Shown: positions 37,980 to 46,906, numbered from the stretch's first letter. The stretch: 64,000 bases of DNA from Caulobacterales bacterium (GCA_016183935.1 JACPDR010000007.1:62001-126000); one strand, 5' to 3'. Made by a program: numbers and translations. Notes: generated by a model from the sequence alone, not told the origin.

Positions 37980-38945
37980 CTAAACGTAGGCTTCGTCAGT
38001 CCGCCGATAGGTCAGGCGCTTCCCGATGGTCCCGATCAAGGCCATGTCGGTGCGCTGGCTGTCGTTGAAGCCGAGGGCGATGCGCGTGTTGTGGCGGAAG
38101 CCAAACTCGGTGACGTAGCGGTTCAGGTGCTTCTCGGAGCAGTGCTGGTAGACGCCCTTCATGCCCTTCTTGAACACGCCGAAGAAGCCTTCCGCGCTGT
38201 TCGTGTTCACGTCCCCACGGGCGTATTCGCCAGCGGAGTGCTTCACGGTTTCATGCGAGGCGAACACGTCGGCGGAACCGACGTAGAGGCGGCTTTCGTC
38301 GGTGTGCAGACGGGTCAGGGGATGGACGTTCTCCATGACCAGACGCGAGACGGTGGCCTTGTCGGCGACCGCGACGTGAAAGACCTTGGCCTTGCCGCCG
38401 CGCTCGACCAGAGCGACGACCGGGCGGCTGTTGCGGCGCTTCGGATTACCCTTGAGGAAGGGCGTTCCATCGGTGCGCGTCTTCGGCGAGACGGCGGGCT
38501 TGCCGTAGTAGGTTTCGTCGGCTTCCACGACCTTGCCTTCACCGCCTAGCGGGGTGTCGTCAGTGTCGATCATGGCTTCGCGGATGCGGTGCGCCATGAA
38601 CCACGCCGTGCGGTAGGAGCCGAGGGCGAGTTCGCGTTGAAGCTGGAGATCCGAGACGCCCTTCTTGCTGGCGCACATGAGATGCGTCGCCAGCAACCAC
38701 TTATGCAGCGGAACCTTGCTGTCCTCGTAGACGGTGCCGATCGTGGCGGTGAAGGGCTTCTCACAAGCCTTGCACTTGTAGAGCCCCGGGCGGTGCGACT
38801 TGCCCTTCAACAGCGACGACGCCTCGTTACCGATCACGCCGCAATGCGGGCACGACCGACCCTCCGGCCAGCGCAGCGCCTCAAAGTGAGCGCGGGCGGC
38901 TTCTTCGGAGTGGTAGATCGGGTTCGAGAGCGTTGCGGTGGTCAT
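37980..38945 (-). CDS. IS1595-family (ISXO2-like) transposase
   Basis: 321 residues, full length. An N-terminal zinc ribbon (Cys32, Cys35, Cys58, Cys61) is followed by the ISXO2-type catalytic core with Asp143 (VVEADETYYG), Asp216 (LHTDES) and Glu252 (NTNSAEGFFGVFKKG). The start lies 25 bases inside the right inverted repeat, whose TTTACA could act as an inward -35. No frameshift or stop is seen, so the element may be active. Confidence 0.93.
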   Translation of the reverse strand: MTTATLSNPIYHSEEAARAHFEALRWPEGRSCPHCGVIGNEASSLLKGKSHRPGLYKCKACEKPFTATIGTVYEDSKVPLHKWLLATHLMCASKKGVSDLQLQRELALGSYRTAWFMAHRIREAMIDTDDTPLGGEGKVVEADETYYGKPAVSPKTRTDGTPFLKGNPKRRNSRPVVALVERGGKAKVFHVAVADKATVSRLVMENVHPLTRLHTDESRLYVGSADVFASHETVKHSAGEYARGDVNTNSAEGFFGVFKKGMKGVYQHCSEKHLNRYVTEFGFRHNTRIALGFNDSQRTDMALIGTIGKRLTYRRTDEAYV

Positions 38946-38969
38946 GGACTCTTGTTACCCCAACGATGC

Positions 38970-38990
38970 AGGTATGTAAAGTGCATAGTT
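38970..38990 (-). repeat. Right terminal inverted repeat
   Basis: AGGTATGTAAAGTGCATAGTT (position 38970 gives the 21st base) is the exact reverse complement of the left end at 36478-36498. The match stops immediately inside, defining the element boundaries. Confidence 0.88.
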
Positions 38991-39002
38991 GGGAATATCC
39001 AC

Positions 39003-39449
39003 CTAACCCGCGCCCGGACCATCCTCAAGGGCGACCGCCCGGGCGTCCCGCCAGGCTTGGTGGACCCCCAGGGCGAGGGCCAGCAGGATGCCGTAGCTGC
39101 TCAGGTTGACGAGGGCGTAAAAGGCCGCGCTCGGCGGGCGCGGATCGACCATCGTCAGCACATGGCTCATGACGGCCAGCGACTGCAGCCCGCTGGCCCA
39201 GACCGGCCAGGACCGGCGGCTCTTCCACGCCAGGGCAGCGTAGACGGCGAGCAGGATCAAATCGATGGCGAACAGGCCCCACTGCGGGCCGTAGAGCTGG
39301 CTGTCGTCCTGGACCAGCAGCGAGGACAGCAGCCCCAGCGCATAGGCGCCGGCGCCCACCCGCTCGGGCTCGTCGCCCTTGAGGAAGGCGAAGGCGACCA
39401 CCACCACGGCGACGGCCGTTCCGATCTGGGAATAGAGAGTGTCAAACAT
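39003..39449 (-). CDS. KGDEPER membrane protein, copy 2
   Basis: 148 residues. It begins MFDTLYSQIGTAVAVVVVAFAFLKGDEPERVG and has four or five membrane helices, a KSRRSWPVWASGLQSLAVMSH loop, then NLSSYGILLALALG. It is clearly paralogous to the upstream gene. Its TAG stop lies at the junction with the transposon: the right target-duplication copy covers the first two of its bases. Function is unknown. Confidence 0.72.
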   Translation of the reverse strand: MFDTLYSQIGTAVAVVVVAFAFLKGDEPERVGAGAYALGLLSSLLVQDDSQLYGPQWGLFAIDLILLAVYAALAWKSRRSWPVWASGLQSLAVMSHVLTMVDPRPPSAAFYALVNLSSYGILLALALGVHQAWRDARAVALEDGPGAG

Positions 39450-39480
39450 TGAGTTTCGCTCCCCGATCCGCCGTGTCTGG

Positions 39481-39909
39481 CTATCTCAGGCTGGCGGCCC
39501 GCCGCTCCTGCCATGCCCAGAAGGTGCCGACGGCGAGCGTGATCAGGATGCCATAGTTGGACATGTTGATAACGGTGGCGGCAGCGTCGACCGGCGGTCG
39601 CAGGTTGGCCGCCACCAAGGCGTAGCTCGTGACGATCAAAGCCTGAAAACTGGCGGCCCAGATGGGCCAAGCTCGACGACTCTGCCAAGCGATCCCGAGG
39701 AAGACGACCAGCAATACGATTTCGAGCCCCATCACGCCCCATCGCGGGACGTTTGGGGTCGCATCACCCTTAATCATGGTCGCGGCGAGGAAGACCATTG
39801 CATAAGCCGCGCCGCCCATCCGCTCCGGCTCGTCGCCCTTAACAAAGACAAAGGTGACGACGAGGACGGCGGCAGCCAGAACGAGCTGGGAGTAGATGGT
39901 CTCAAACAC
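39481..39909 (-). CDS. KGDEPER membrane protein, copy 1
   Basis: 142 residues, MFETIYSQLVLAAAVLVVTF with VKGDEPERMGGAAYA following. It has the same helix order as its neighbour, QSRRAWPIWAASFQALIVTS and NMSNYGILITLAVG. The pair is a tandem duplication whose copies have diverged to roughly half identity by eye. I know no function. Confidence 0.72.
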   Translation of the reverse strand: MFETIYSQLVLAAAVLVVTFVFVKGDEPERMGGAAYAMVFLAATMIKGDATPNVPRWGVMGLEIVLLVVFLGIAWQSRRAWPIWAASFQALIVTSYALVAANLRPPVDAAATVINMSNYGILITLAVGTFWAWQERRAASLR

Positions 39910-39996
39910 AGAATCGCCCCCACGCTTCGAGCATAGGGGCGATAGTGCCTGAAGTCATCGCCCGCGGAAATGACCGCTGGCGGACATTACCTCGAA

Positions 39997-40338
39997 TTAA
40001 ACCGCGCGCAGACGGTGTTCGCCGATGGTCCCCGGCCGGGTGGTGCCTTGGCCCTTCTCCTCGCCGGTGGCGTAGACGCCGTAGCCCAGACGGCGGTGAT
40101 CCTTGGCCAGTTCCTCGTGGCAGGCGACTACGGCCTGACGCGCGGCGCCGAGAGCGGCGATTGCTTCGAGAGCTTTCGCCTGCGCTTCAGCACCCATCAC
40201 CGGAGAGAGGTTGAGCGCAGCCCGCGAGCCGATCATCGACTGCACCAGCGTCGTGGCGCGAGCGATGGCCGCGTCAACGGACTGCTCCGTCGCGCTCAAA
40301 TCACCGGCGACGCTGGCGATCACTTGGGCCTTGTCCAT
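39997..40338 (-). CDS. Small helical protein, copy 2
   Basis: 113 residues, all helical and soluble, no signal. Core pattern: TEQSVDAAIARATTLVQSMIG, then LSPVMGAEAQAKALEAIAAL and ARQAVVACHEELAKDHRRLG. It shares this pattern with the next gene upstream, so the two are paralogs. Function unknown. Confidence 0.65.
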   Translation of the reverse strand: MDKAQVIASVAGDLSATEQSVDAAIARATTLVQSMIGSRAALNLSPVMGAEAQAKALEAIAALGAARQAVVACHEELAKDHRRLGYGVYATGEEKGQGTTRPGTIGEHRLRAV

Positions 40339-40371
40339 TAGAAGCCTCCAAACTAAACAGTAAACGAGGCC

Positions 40372-40761
40372 TTAACATAACTCACTTGCCGTCGGTAGGG
40401 ATTTGTTCACCATACCGTGAACTGTGTCACCCTTCGGACACAGCCCGCCGCCCACGGGCGGCGTGTCGCCCGGCTTGTCGATCGGGCCGGAGGCCAGCGT
40501 CTCGAGCCCCAGCTTGCGGGCGAGGGCGGTCAGGGTGTTGTGGGTCTGGACCAGATGGCCGCGCGCCTCGGCCAAGGCGCCGATGGTGGCCGCCGCGCCG
40601 CTGAAGGCCCGCTGGCCGGTGACCGCCGACAGGTAGGCGTCGGCCCGCGCGCCGGGCAGGGCGGCGGTGAGAGCGGCGGTTTCGGCCATCGCCCGGTCGA
40701 TCGCGGTTTCCGCGGCGTAGAGGCGGGCCGCCAGGGCTTCGCCAATGCTCTGTCTCGTCAT
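40372..40761 (-). CDS. Small helical protein, copy 1
   Basis: 129 residues from the ATG at 40761 (MTRQSIGEALAARLYAAETA), preceded by GGGAGG. The helix pattern AIDRAMAETAALTAALPG, LSAVTGQRAF, ALAEARGHLVQTHNTL, KLG parallels the downstream paralog. A Gly/Pro-rich tail (DKPGDTPPVGGGLCPKGD) is added. Function unknown. Confidence 0.65.
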   Translation of the reverse strand: MTRQSIGEALAARLYAAETAIDRAMAETAALTAALPGARADAYLSAVTGQRAFSGAAATIGALAEARGHLVQTHNTLTALARKLGLETLASGPIDKPGDTPPVGGGLCPKGDTVHGMVNKSLPTASELC

Positions 40762-40824
40762 GATCTTCCTCCCGTGATTAACCATCACGTAGAGGAGACA
40801 ATCCAGCGTTACAACGAACTACAA

Positions 40825-41223
40825 CTACAAGTCGTAAGCGGACACGAGGAAGTGGGCGGTGAGGGAGGCGATCGGCTGGCTTTCGTCTTCCTGCCAGGCC
40901 TCCGCCAGCACATGGGCCACCCGCCGGCCCGCCTTGCTGATGCGGGCGCGGGCGTGGACATCCACCGGCCGGCCCGAGCGCAGATAGGCGACGGTGACGT
41001 TGATCGGGCGGGGCAGGCGCAGGCGCGGATACGACAGGGCCACCTGGGCCACGGCGGTCAGCTCCAGCAAGGCGGCCGTAGCCCCGCCGTGCAGCGCCGG
41101 CAGCATCGGATTGCCGATCAGCCGGTCCGCGAACGGCATGGTCACGGTCAGGACGTCGCCGTTCTGATCCGATCTCAGGTCGAGGAAGCGGGCATAGGGC
41201 AGGCGGTCCAGCAGGGTGCTCAT
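40825..41223 (-). CDS. PaaI-like hotdog thioesterase, second of a pair
   Basis: 132 residues. Hotdog fold: PFADRLIGNPMLPALHGGATAA is the central helix region with the HGG motif, followed by ELTAVAQVAL. It starts within a 4-base overlap with the upstream thioesterase, so the two probably work or assemble together. The CoA substrate is unknown. Confidence 0.85.
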   Translation of the reverse strand: MSTLLDRLPYARFLDLRSDQNGDVLTVTMPFADRLIGNPMLPALHGGATAALLELTAVAQVALSYPRLRLPRPINVTVAYLRSGRPVDVHARARISKAGRRVAHVLAEAWQEDESQPIASLTAHFLVSAYDL

Positions 41224-41666
41224 TTCGCAGGCTCCCGCCCGTCGCTGGAGCTGAGCATATAGGCCGCCTGGGCCGCGGCGACGGGATCATCCGGTCCGTC
41301 CTCGAACGCCCAGGCCCGGACGAAGGCGATGGAGTGGGTCAGACGGTAGCAGCGCGCCTCGGCGATCAGATCGCGGCCCGGTTCGGCGGCGCGCATGTAG
41401 TCGACGCGCAGGTCCAGGGTGGCGATCGGCTCGAACTGGTCAAGCGCGATCCACACCGCCAGCCCGCCGACGTGGTCCAGAAGGGCGGTGACCAGGCCGC
41501 CGGCCAGCACCCCCGTGTCCGGATCGCCGACCAGATCCTCGCGCCAGGGCACGCGGATGCGCACCCGGTCGCCCTCCAGTCCGTCGTAGGCGAAGCCGAG
41601 GGCGTGGGTATGGGCGGCGCCGGACGCCAGCTGGGGCAGCAGCGAAACGAGAGTGGAGGAAGCCAT
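41220..41666 (-). CDS. PaaI-like hotdog thioesterase, first of a pair
   Basis: 148 residues. RIRVPWREDLVGDPDTGVLA with GGLVTALLDHVGG is the active-site helix region; the Asp in LLDH is the usual general base position. It is homologous to the next gene. Two adjacent, overlapping hotdog genes often give hetero-oligomers, which is inference here. It is divergent from the exonuclease gene. Confidence 0.85.
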   Translation of the reverse strand: MASSTLVSLLPQLASGAAHTHALGFAYDGLEGDRVRIRVPWREDLVGDPDTGVLAGGLVTALLDHVGGLAVWIALDQFEPIATLDLRVDYMRAAEPGRDLIAEARCYRLTHSIAFVRAWAFEDGPDDPVAAAQAAYMLSSSDGREPAK

Positions 41667-41749
41667 GGCCTGCTATCAACCCGGGGCGGGCATGGACGCA
41701 AGCGCCGCTCGCGCGTTCCTGCCCGGTCACGAGGACCCCGTATAGACCC

Positions 41750-42781
41750 ATGATCCGCTTCGAGGACCTGCTCCGGCCGACGGCGGCCGGCCTGTACTGC
41801 CCGCCGGGCGACTTCTACGTCGACCCGGTGCGGCCCGTGGATCGGGCGGTGATCACCCACGGCCATTCGGACCACGCGCGAGCGGGGCACGGCGCCGTGC
41901 TGGCGACGCCGCAGACCCTCGCCATCATGGCCGAGCGCTACGGCGCAGGGTTCGCCGGGCGCGAACAGCCGGCCGCCTATGGGGAGCCGGCGTCGCACAA
42001 CGGGGTGGAGGTGACCCTCGTCCCCGCCGGCCACGTGCTCGGGTCGGCCCAGGCGGTGGTCCGCTGGAAGGGCGCGACCATGGTCGTCTCGGGCGACTAC
42101 AAGCGCCGCCGCGACCCGACGTGCGCTCCGTTCGAGCCGGCGCCCTGCGACGTGTTCATCTCCGAGGCGACCTTTGGTCTGCCGGTCTTCACCCATCCGC
42201 CGGACGGCGAGGAGATCGGCCGCCTGGTGCACTCCCTGCGGCAATTTCCCGAGCGGGCCCATCTGGTCGGAGCCTATGCGCTCGGCAAGGCGCAGCGGGT
42301 CATCCGCCTGCTGCGCGAGGCCGGCTGGGAGCGGCCGATCTACGTCCACGGCGCGCTCGAGCGGCTCAACCGCCTCTATGAGCGGGAGGGCGTCGATCTG
42401 GGCCCGCTGTCGCCGGCCACGGGCCTGAAGCCGAACGCCCTGGGCGGGGAGGTGGTGATCGCCCCGCCGTCAGCCACCCAGGATCGCTGGGCCCGCCGCT
42501 TCGCCGATCCGGTGCTGGCCTTCGCCTCGGGCTGGATGGGCGTCCGGGCCCGGGCCCGGCAGCGCGGCGTCGAACTGCCGCTGGTGCTGTCGGACCACGC
42601 CGACTGGCCCGAGCTGACCGCCACCTTCGCCGAACTCCGGCCGGAGGAGGTCTGGATCACCCACGGCCGCGAGGAGGGGCTGCTGCGCTGGTGCGAACTG
42701 AACGGTCAGACGGCCCGGGCCCTGCGGCTGGTCGGCTATGACGAGGAGGACGAGGAGGCGTCGGCCGACGAAGCGAGCTAA
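41750..42781 (+). CDS. Ligase-associated DNA exonuclease (MBL fold)
   Basis: 343 residues. Metallo-beta-lactamase/beta-CASP protein with the metal motif HGHSDHA, GHVLGSAQ, and VSGDYK, in the layout of the mRNA 3'-end processing factor relatives that accompany LigB and an Lhr-type helicase in many proteobacteria. Those partner genes are not next to it here. The downstream gene is convergent with a 4-base overlap. The C-terminus is acidic ([13 protein letters not shown]). Confidence 0.88.
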   Translation: MIRFEDLLRPTAAGLYCPPGDFYVDPVRPVDRAVITHGHSDHARAGHGAVLATPQTLAIMAERYGAGFAGREQPAAYGEPASHNGVEVTLVPAGHVLGSAQAVVRWKGATMVVSGDYKRRRDPTCAPFEPAPCDVFISEATFGLPVFTHPPDGEEIGRLVHSLRQFPERAHLVGAYALGKAQRVIRLLREAGWERPIYVHGALERLNRLYEREGVDLGPLSPATGLKPNALGGEVVIAPPSATQDRWARRFADPVLAFASGWMGVRARARQRGVELPLVLSDHADWPELTATFAELRPEEVWITHGREEGLLRWCELNGQTARALRLVGYDEEDEEASADEAS

Positions 42782-44403
42782 GCCGCCGAGCGCGACCGGC
42801 CCTTGGCGGGGGCTTCGGCCTGGGCTGTAACTTGTCCCAGCGCCGTGTTCATGGCCATCCGCAGCCGTTCGGGCTTGATCGGCTTCTCGACCACGGCCGC
42901 CATACCGCAGGCGATGTATTTCTTCGCGTCGTCGGGATCGGCGTTGGCGGTCAGGGCCACGATCGGAATGGCGCTGACCGGGCCGTCCAGGGCGCGGATC
43001 GCCTGCGTCGCCTGCACGCCGTCCATGCGTGGCATCTTGATGTCCATTAGCACCAGATCGAACTGGCGCTCCTGCACGGCCTCCAGCGCCTCCACGCCGT
43101 CCTCGGCGGTCTCGGAGGTGCAGCCGAACATCTCGCACAGGGCCTGGGCGACGACCCGGTTGGTGGCGTTGTCGTCGACGATCAGGATGTGCGGCGTGCT
43201 GGTCATCTCCAGATCGGACAGGGACTGGATGTTCGACGCCGTCGCGGCCTCCACCCGGGTGCGTTCCACCTCGAGATCGAAGGCGAAGGTCGCGCCGCGG
43301 CCGGGATTGTTCTCGGCCCAGATGCGGCCGCCCATGCGGTGGACGATCTGCCGGCAAATCGACAGGCCGAGGCCCGCGCCGTCCGGCCCGGCCCCGTGCA
43401 CGAACGGTTCGAAGATCGCGTCCACGCGGTCGGCGTCGACGCCCGGGCCGTCGTCGCGGACGCGCGCCTCGAGCCGGATGTGGTCGCCGGCGGCCACGGC
43501 TTTCAGACTGGCTTCCACCACGCCGTTACGGGCGAATTTCAGGGCGTTGCCGATCAGGTTGTTGAACACCTGCTTCAGGCGCGCGCTGTCGACCACGGCG
43601 GCCAGTTCGGTGTCGCCCTCGTAACCGACCATCAGCGAGACGTTGTCCTGCGAGGCGCGCGGCGCCCACATGGCCTGGATGTCGTCCATCAGGGCCCGCA
43701 GCGGCGTCGGCTCGGCGTGCAGTTCCAGTTCGCCGGCTTCGGCCCGCGACAGGTCCAGCGCATCCTGCAGGATGCGCAGCAGGGTCTCGGAGGATTCCAC
43801 GATCGTGGTCACATGGGCGTGCGCCTGCGCGTTCAGCGGCTGGCGGCGCAACAGTTCGGCTACCGCGAGCACGCCGTTCATCGGCGTGCGCAGCTCATGG
43901 CTCATGATGGCGAGGAATTGGCTCTTGGCGCGCGCCGACATCAGCGCCTGGGCGCGGGTGTCGCTCAGTTCCCGCGCCTGTTCGGTCAGCTGGGTATTCT
44001 GGCTGCGCTGCTGTTCGTTGACCGCCTGCAGCAGGGACACGGCCGTTCCAACGCCGTGGTAGCGGCCGTTCCGGGTGACGATGAAGCCGCGCATCAGCGC
44101 GCCGGGCCCGCTCTTCAGCAGGGCGTCGCAGAAGGTGTCGATGGCCACGCCCGCCTCGACGATCGCCGGCTCCGGATCCATCAGGTGAATGATCGGGCGT
44201 TTGGCGTAGAGAGCGTGGCCGAACGCGCCGGCGATCTTCAGCAGGAAGGTGTTGCGCTCGATCAGGCCGACCGGGCGGTGGCCGTCGACGACAGCGATGA
44301 CGAGGGTGTCGGGCTCGCTCTCGAAGCGGGCGAACACCTCGCTTCCGAGCGTTCGGGGCGACACCGCCTCGGCGCGCTCGGTGAGAACTTCAATGGTCGG
44401 CAT
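42778..44403 (-). CDS. Soluble hybrid histidine kinase with N-terminal CBS-like pair
   Basis: 541 residues from the ATG at 44403; an upstream start at 44436 is possible. The first 125 residues look like two CBS-type modules ([20 protein letters not shown] and [13 protein letters not shown]), the sort that bind adenylates or other ligands. A coiled-coil linker follows ([20 protein letters not shown]), then HisKA with His169 ([13 protein letters not shown]), HATPase ([15 protein letters not shown] [12 protein letters not shown]) and a receiver with Asp in [11 protein letters not shown]. No membrane segment is present, so it senses a cytoplasmic signal. Confidence 0.9.
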   Translation of the reverse strand: MPTIEVLTERAEAVSPRTLGSEVFARFESEPDTLVIAVVDGHRPVGLIERNTFLLKIAGAFGHALYAKRPIIHLMDPEPAIVEAGVAIDTFCDALLKSGPGALMRGFIVTRNGRYHGVGTAVSLLQAVNEQQRSQNTQLTEQARELSDTRAQALMSARAKSQFLAIMSHELRTPMNGVLAVAELLRRQPLNAQAHAHVTTIVESSETLLRILQDALDLSRAEAGELELHAEPTPLRALMDDIQAMWAPRASQDNVSLMVGYEGDTELAAVVDSARLKQVFNNLIGNALKFARNGVVEASLKAVAAGDHIRLEARVRDDGPGVDADRVDAIFEPFVHGAGPDGAGLGLSICRQIVHRMGGRIWAENNPGRGATFAFDLEVERTRVEAATASNIQSLSDLEMTSTPHILIVDDNATNRVVAQALCEMFGCTSETAEDGVEALEAVQERQFDLVLMDIKMPRMDGVQATQAIRALDGPVSAIPIVALTANADPDDAKKYIACGMAAVVEKPIKPERLRMAMNTALGQVTAQAEAPAKGRSRSAA

Positions 44404-44594
44404 ACTCACCGGCACTCCACTGCGACCGGCGGACATTGGCGCTAACCATTTGCGGAAGCGTTAAGGCGGAGGTGGTCAATTTTGCGTCGCTTTTGCTCCG
44501 GCGTCCGGGCTGGTGTAGAAGGCCGGCCCGTACTCTCAGCGGCCTATCACCCCCTGTCCATGCGCGCGGCCGACTGGCCGACCGCAGGTTTGTC

Positions 44595-45314
44595 ATGAGC
44601 GATTCACTGCAAAATCCTGCAAACTCCGCTCTCGTCCTGTTCTCCGGAGGGCAGGACAGCGCCACCTGCCTGGCGTGGGCGCTGGCGCGTTTCGAGCGGG
44701 TCGAGACGGTCGGCTTCGACTATGGCCAGCGCCACGCGGTCGAGATGCAGGCGCGGCTGGACGTTCGCGACGGCATGGCGCGGGTGCTGCCGCAGTTCTC
44801 GGACCGGCTGGGCCCGGATCACGTCGTCGACCTGACCGGCTACGGCAAGATCGCCGAGAGCGCCCTGACCAGCGAGCGGGCCATCGAGCTGGACGCCCGG
44901 GGCCTGCCCACCACCTTCGTGCCGGGCCGCAACCTGGTATTCCTGACCGTCGCCGCCGCCCTGGCGGACCGGCGCGGGCTTGATGTGCTGGTCGGCGGCA
45001 TGTGCGAGACGGACTTTTCGGGCTACCCCGATTGCCGGCGGGACACGATCGACGCCATGGCCCGCGCGCTCAGCCTCGGGCTGGACAAGCCGGTGATCAT
45101 CGAGACGCCGCTGATGGCCCTGACCAAGGCCGACACCTGGGCGCTGGCCAAGGAACTGGGCGGACAGCCGCTGGTCGACCTGATCGTCGAGGCCTCGCAC
45201 ACCTGCTATCGCGGCGACCGCGAGCACCGTCAGGCGTGGGGCTATGGCTGCGGCGACTGCCCGGCCTGCGAGCTGCGCGCGATCGGCTACGGCGAATGGG
45301 TGGCGCGGCCGTGA
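44595..45314 (+). CDS. queC: 7-cyano-7-deazaguanine synthase
   Basis: 239 residues from the ATG at 44595. It makes preQ0 from CDG, using ATP and ammonia. The P-loop is [10 protein letters not shown], and four Cys near the C-terminus (CYRGD...YGCGDCPAC) bind zinc. It is first of a coupled operon with queE (GTGA overlap) and queD. No preQ1 riboswitch that I recognise lies in the 191-base leader. Confidence 0.97.
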   Translation: MSDSLQNPANSALVLFSGGQDSATCLAWALARFERVETVGFDYGQRHAVEMQARLDVRDGMARVLPQFSDRLGPDHVVDLTGYGKIAESALTSERAIELDARGLPTTFVPGRNLVFLTVAAALADRRGLDVLVGGMCETDFSGYPDCRRDTIDAMARALSLGLDKPVIIETPLMALTKADTWALAKELGGQPLVDLIVEASHTCYRGDREHRQAWGYGCGDCPACELRAIGYGEWVARP

Positions 45315-45946
45315 CCTATTCCGCCAAGGAGGTGTTCCTGACGGTGCAGGGCGAAGGCGGGCAGGCCGGGCGTCCGGCCGTCTTCCTGCGCTTCGCCGGT
45401 TGCAATCTGTGGAACGGACTGGAGCGCGACCGCGCCGCCGCCGTCTGCACCTTCTGCGACACCGACTTCGTCGGGACCGACGGCGACGGGGGCGGCAAGT
45501 TCGTCACCGCGGACGCCTTGGCCGACCATGTCGCCTCGATGTGGCGGGGCCGGGCAGGGGACCCGAAGCTGGTTGTCTGCACCGGTGGTGAGCCGCTGCT
45601 GCAGCTGGATGCGCCGCTGATCGAGGCCCTGCGCGCCCGCGGCTTCGAGATCGCCATTGAATCCAACGGCACCCTCGCCGCGCCCGACGGGATCGACTGG
45701 ATCTGCATCAGCCCCAAGGCCGAGGCGCCGGTCGTCCAGACGACGGGCCAGGAACTGAAACTGGTCTTCCCGCAGCCCACGGCCATGCCCGACCGGTTCG
45801 AGCACCTGCCGTTCGAACGCTTCTGGCTCCAGCCCATGGACGGCCCGGACCAGGCCGCCAACACCGCCGCGGCCATCGACTATTGCCTGACGCACCCCAA
45901 ATGGCGGCTCAGCGTCCAGACCCACAAATACATCGGCGTAAGATGA
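45311..45946 (+). CDS. queE: 7-carboxy-7-deazaguanine synthase
   Basis: 211 residues from a GTG overlapping the queC stop. It is a radical SAM enzyme that converts CPH4 to CDG. The cluster motif is the unusual C-x14-C-x2-C (CNLWNG...[12 protein letters not shown]), as described for the Burkholderia enzyme, rather than C-x3-C-x2-C. TGGEPLLQ is the SAM-binding stretch and SPKAEAP a family landmark. It overlaps queD by 4 bases (ATGA). Confidence 0.95.
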   Translation: MTYSAKEVFLTVQGEGGQAGRPAVFLRFAGCNLWNGLERDRAAAVCTFCDTDFVGTDGDGGGKFVTADALADHVASMWRGRAGDPKLVVCTGGEPLLQLDAPLIEALRARGFEIAIESNGTLAAPDGIDWICISPKAEAPVVQTTGQELKLVFPQPTAMPDRFEHLPFERFWLQPMDGPDQAANTAAAIDYCLTHPKWRLSVQTHKYIGVR

Positions 45947-46308
45947 GCGTTTTCGAGATCACCAAGGCGGCCACCTTCGACGCGGCCCACCACTTCCCGA
46001 ACGAGCCCGACGGCAGCCCGTACCGGCGCATGCACGGCCATTCGTTCTCGGTCGAGGCGACGGTGCGCGGCGAGGCGCTGGACGGGCACGGCTGGGTTGC
46101 GGACCTCGGCGCGCTGGATCGCGCGCTGAAGGCGGCGGCCGAGGAACTGGATCACGGCCTGCTCAACGACAAACCGGGGCTGGAGCTGCCGACGCTGGAG
46201 CACCTGTGCCTGTGGTTCGCCGACCGGCTGAAGCCGGACTGGCCGGGGCTGAGCCGTATCACGGTGTCGCGCCCGACCATCCATGAGCGCTGCGTGCTGA
46301 CGCTGTGA
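45943..46308 (+). CDS. queD: 6-carboxytetrahydropterin synthase-like protein
   Basis: 121 residues. The zinc ligands His16, His31 and His33 (HGHSF) and the LDHGLLND pair are kept at the same numbers as in E. coli QueD. The catalytic Cys27 of E. coli is Tyr27 here (SPYRRMHGH), and the C-terminal KETC segment is replaced by SRPTIHERCVL, whose Cys could take over. It is coupled to queE, so the pathway role is likely, but the chemistry may differ. The partner supply from GTP (FolE) is not in the window. Confidence 0.88.
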   Translation: MSVFEITKAATFDAAHHFPNEPDGSPYRRMHGHSFSVEATVRGEALDGHGWVADLGALDRALKAAAEELDHGLLNDKPGLELPTLEHLCLWFADRLKPDWPGLSRITVSRPTIHERCVLTL

Positions 46309-46479
46309 ACGGCGACCAGTTCGTGACGATTTCGGTCACGGATTCGTAGTCATTTCGACCATTTCGATCGACCATCTGAGGATTCATGCTGTCGATCCGG
46401 CCGTGGCTGCCGTCCGACGCCGCGGCGGCTTCGAGGTCGGGGGCGTGCCGATCGACAAACAGGCGGTCGAAAAGACGCT

Positions 46480-46752
46480 CTAGCAGTCGCGGCCCTGGCG
46501 CTGGCGCTGTTCGCAGCGGCGCTGCTCGCGTTCCCAGTCGCGCTGTTCGCGCTCCCGTTTCGCCCGGGTCTCCTCGTCCGAGGTGGTGACCGAGTCCACG
46601 CCGGCCCCGACGACCGCGCCGGTGACCTTGGCGGCGCCGCCAACCACAGCCGCGCCCGCGCCCACCGCGGCGCCCACCACGCAACCCTGCAGCATCATCG
46701 CTCCGGCAAGAACGACAGCGAGAAGGGTTCCCCGGCTCAGACTTGTGGACAT
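46480..46752 (-). CDS. Glycine-zipper lipoprotein
   Basis: 90 residues from the ATG at 46752. Signal MSTSLSRGTLLAVVLAGAM with lipobox MLQGC. A Gly/Ala/Val zipper (VVGAAVGAGAAVVGGAAKV) is followed by a highly charged helix with repeated RExxRDW/RxCE. Conserved-looking in this group from memory, function unknown. The 171-base gap upstream of its stop holds only a short hairpin near 46322-46340. Confidence 0.75.
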   Translation of the reverse strand: MSTSLSRGTLLAVVLAGAMMLQGCVVGAAVGAGAAVVGGAAKVTGAVVGAGVDSVTTSDEETRAKREREQRDWEREQRRCEQRQRQGRDC

Positions 46753-46906
46753 GGCGTGTTCTCCGGAACGCCGCAGGACTACACAGCAAACGTCAACGAC
46801 GTCTGACCTACGGGCCGGGCCGTATTAGGGCGCCGTCAGCGGAGTTCCGCCGGAATTTCGCCCGGACGGTAGGGCCCGACATTCATCGAACGGCGGGCCG
46901 CCGGCC

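Larger units (their letters stand above)
36478..38990. mobile_element. IS1595-like transposon with passenger genes
   Basis: The 2.5-kb element is bounded by perfect 21-base terminal inverted repeats (left 36478-36498, right 38970-38990; AACTATGCACTTTACATACC plus T) and flanked by 13-base direct repeats. It contains an IS1595-type transposase next to the right end and three cargo genes: a 256-residue protein, a 46-residue protein and a SinR/Cas2-like protein. A simple IS of this family needs only about 1 kb. GC content is visibly lower than in the surroundings. The stretch 37734-37979 inside it has no ORF I can support, only a hairpin near 37942-37973. Confidence 0.88.

Noticed and set aside
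36466..39004. CRISPR locus near the Cas2-like gene
   Set aside because: No regularly spaced repeats and no other cas genes are present in the window.
44404..44594. Possible preQ1 riboswitch before queC
   Set aside because: No preQ1-I, II or III pattern could be recognised in the leader; position alone is not enough.
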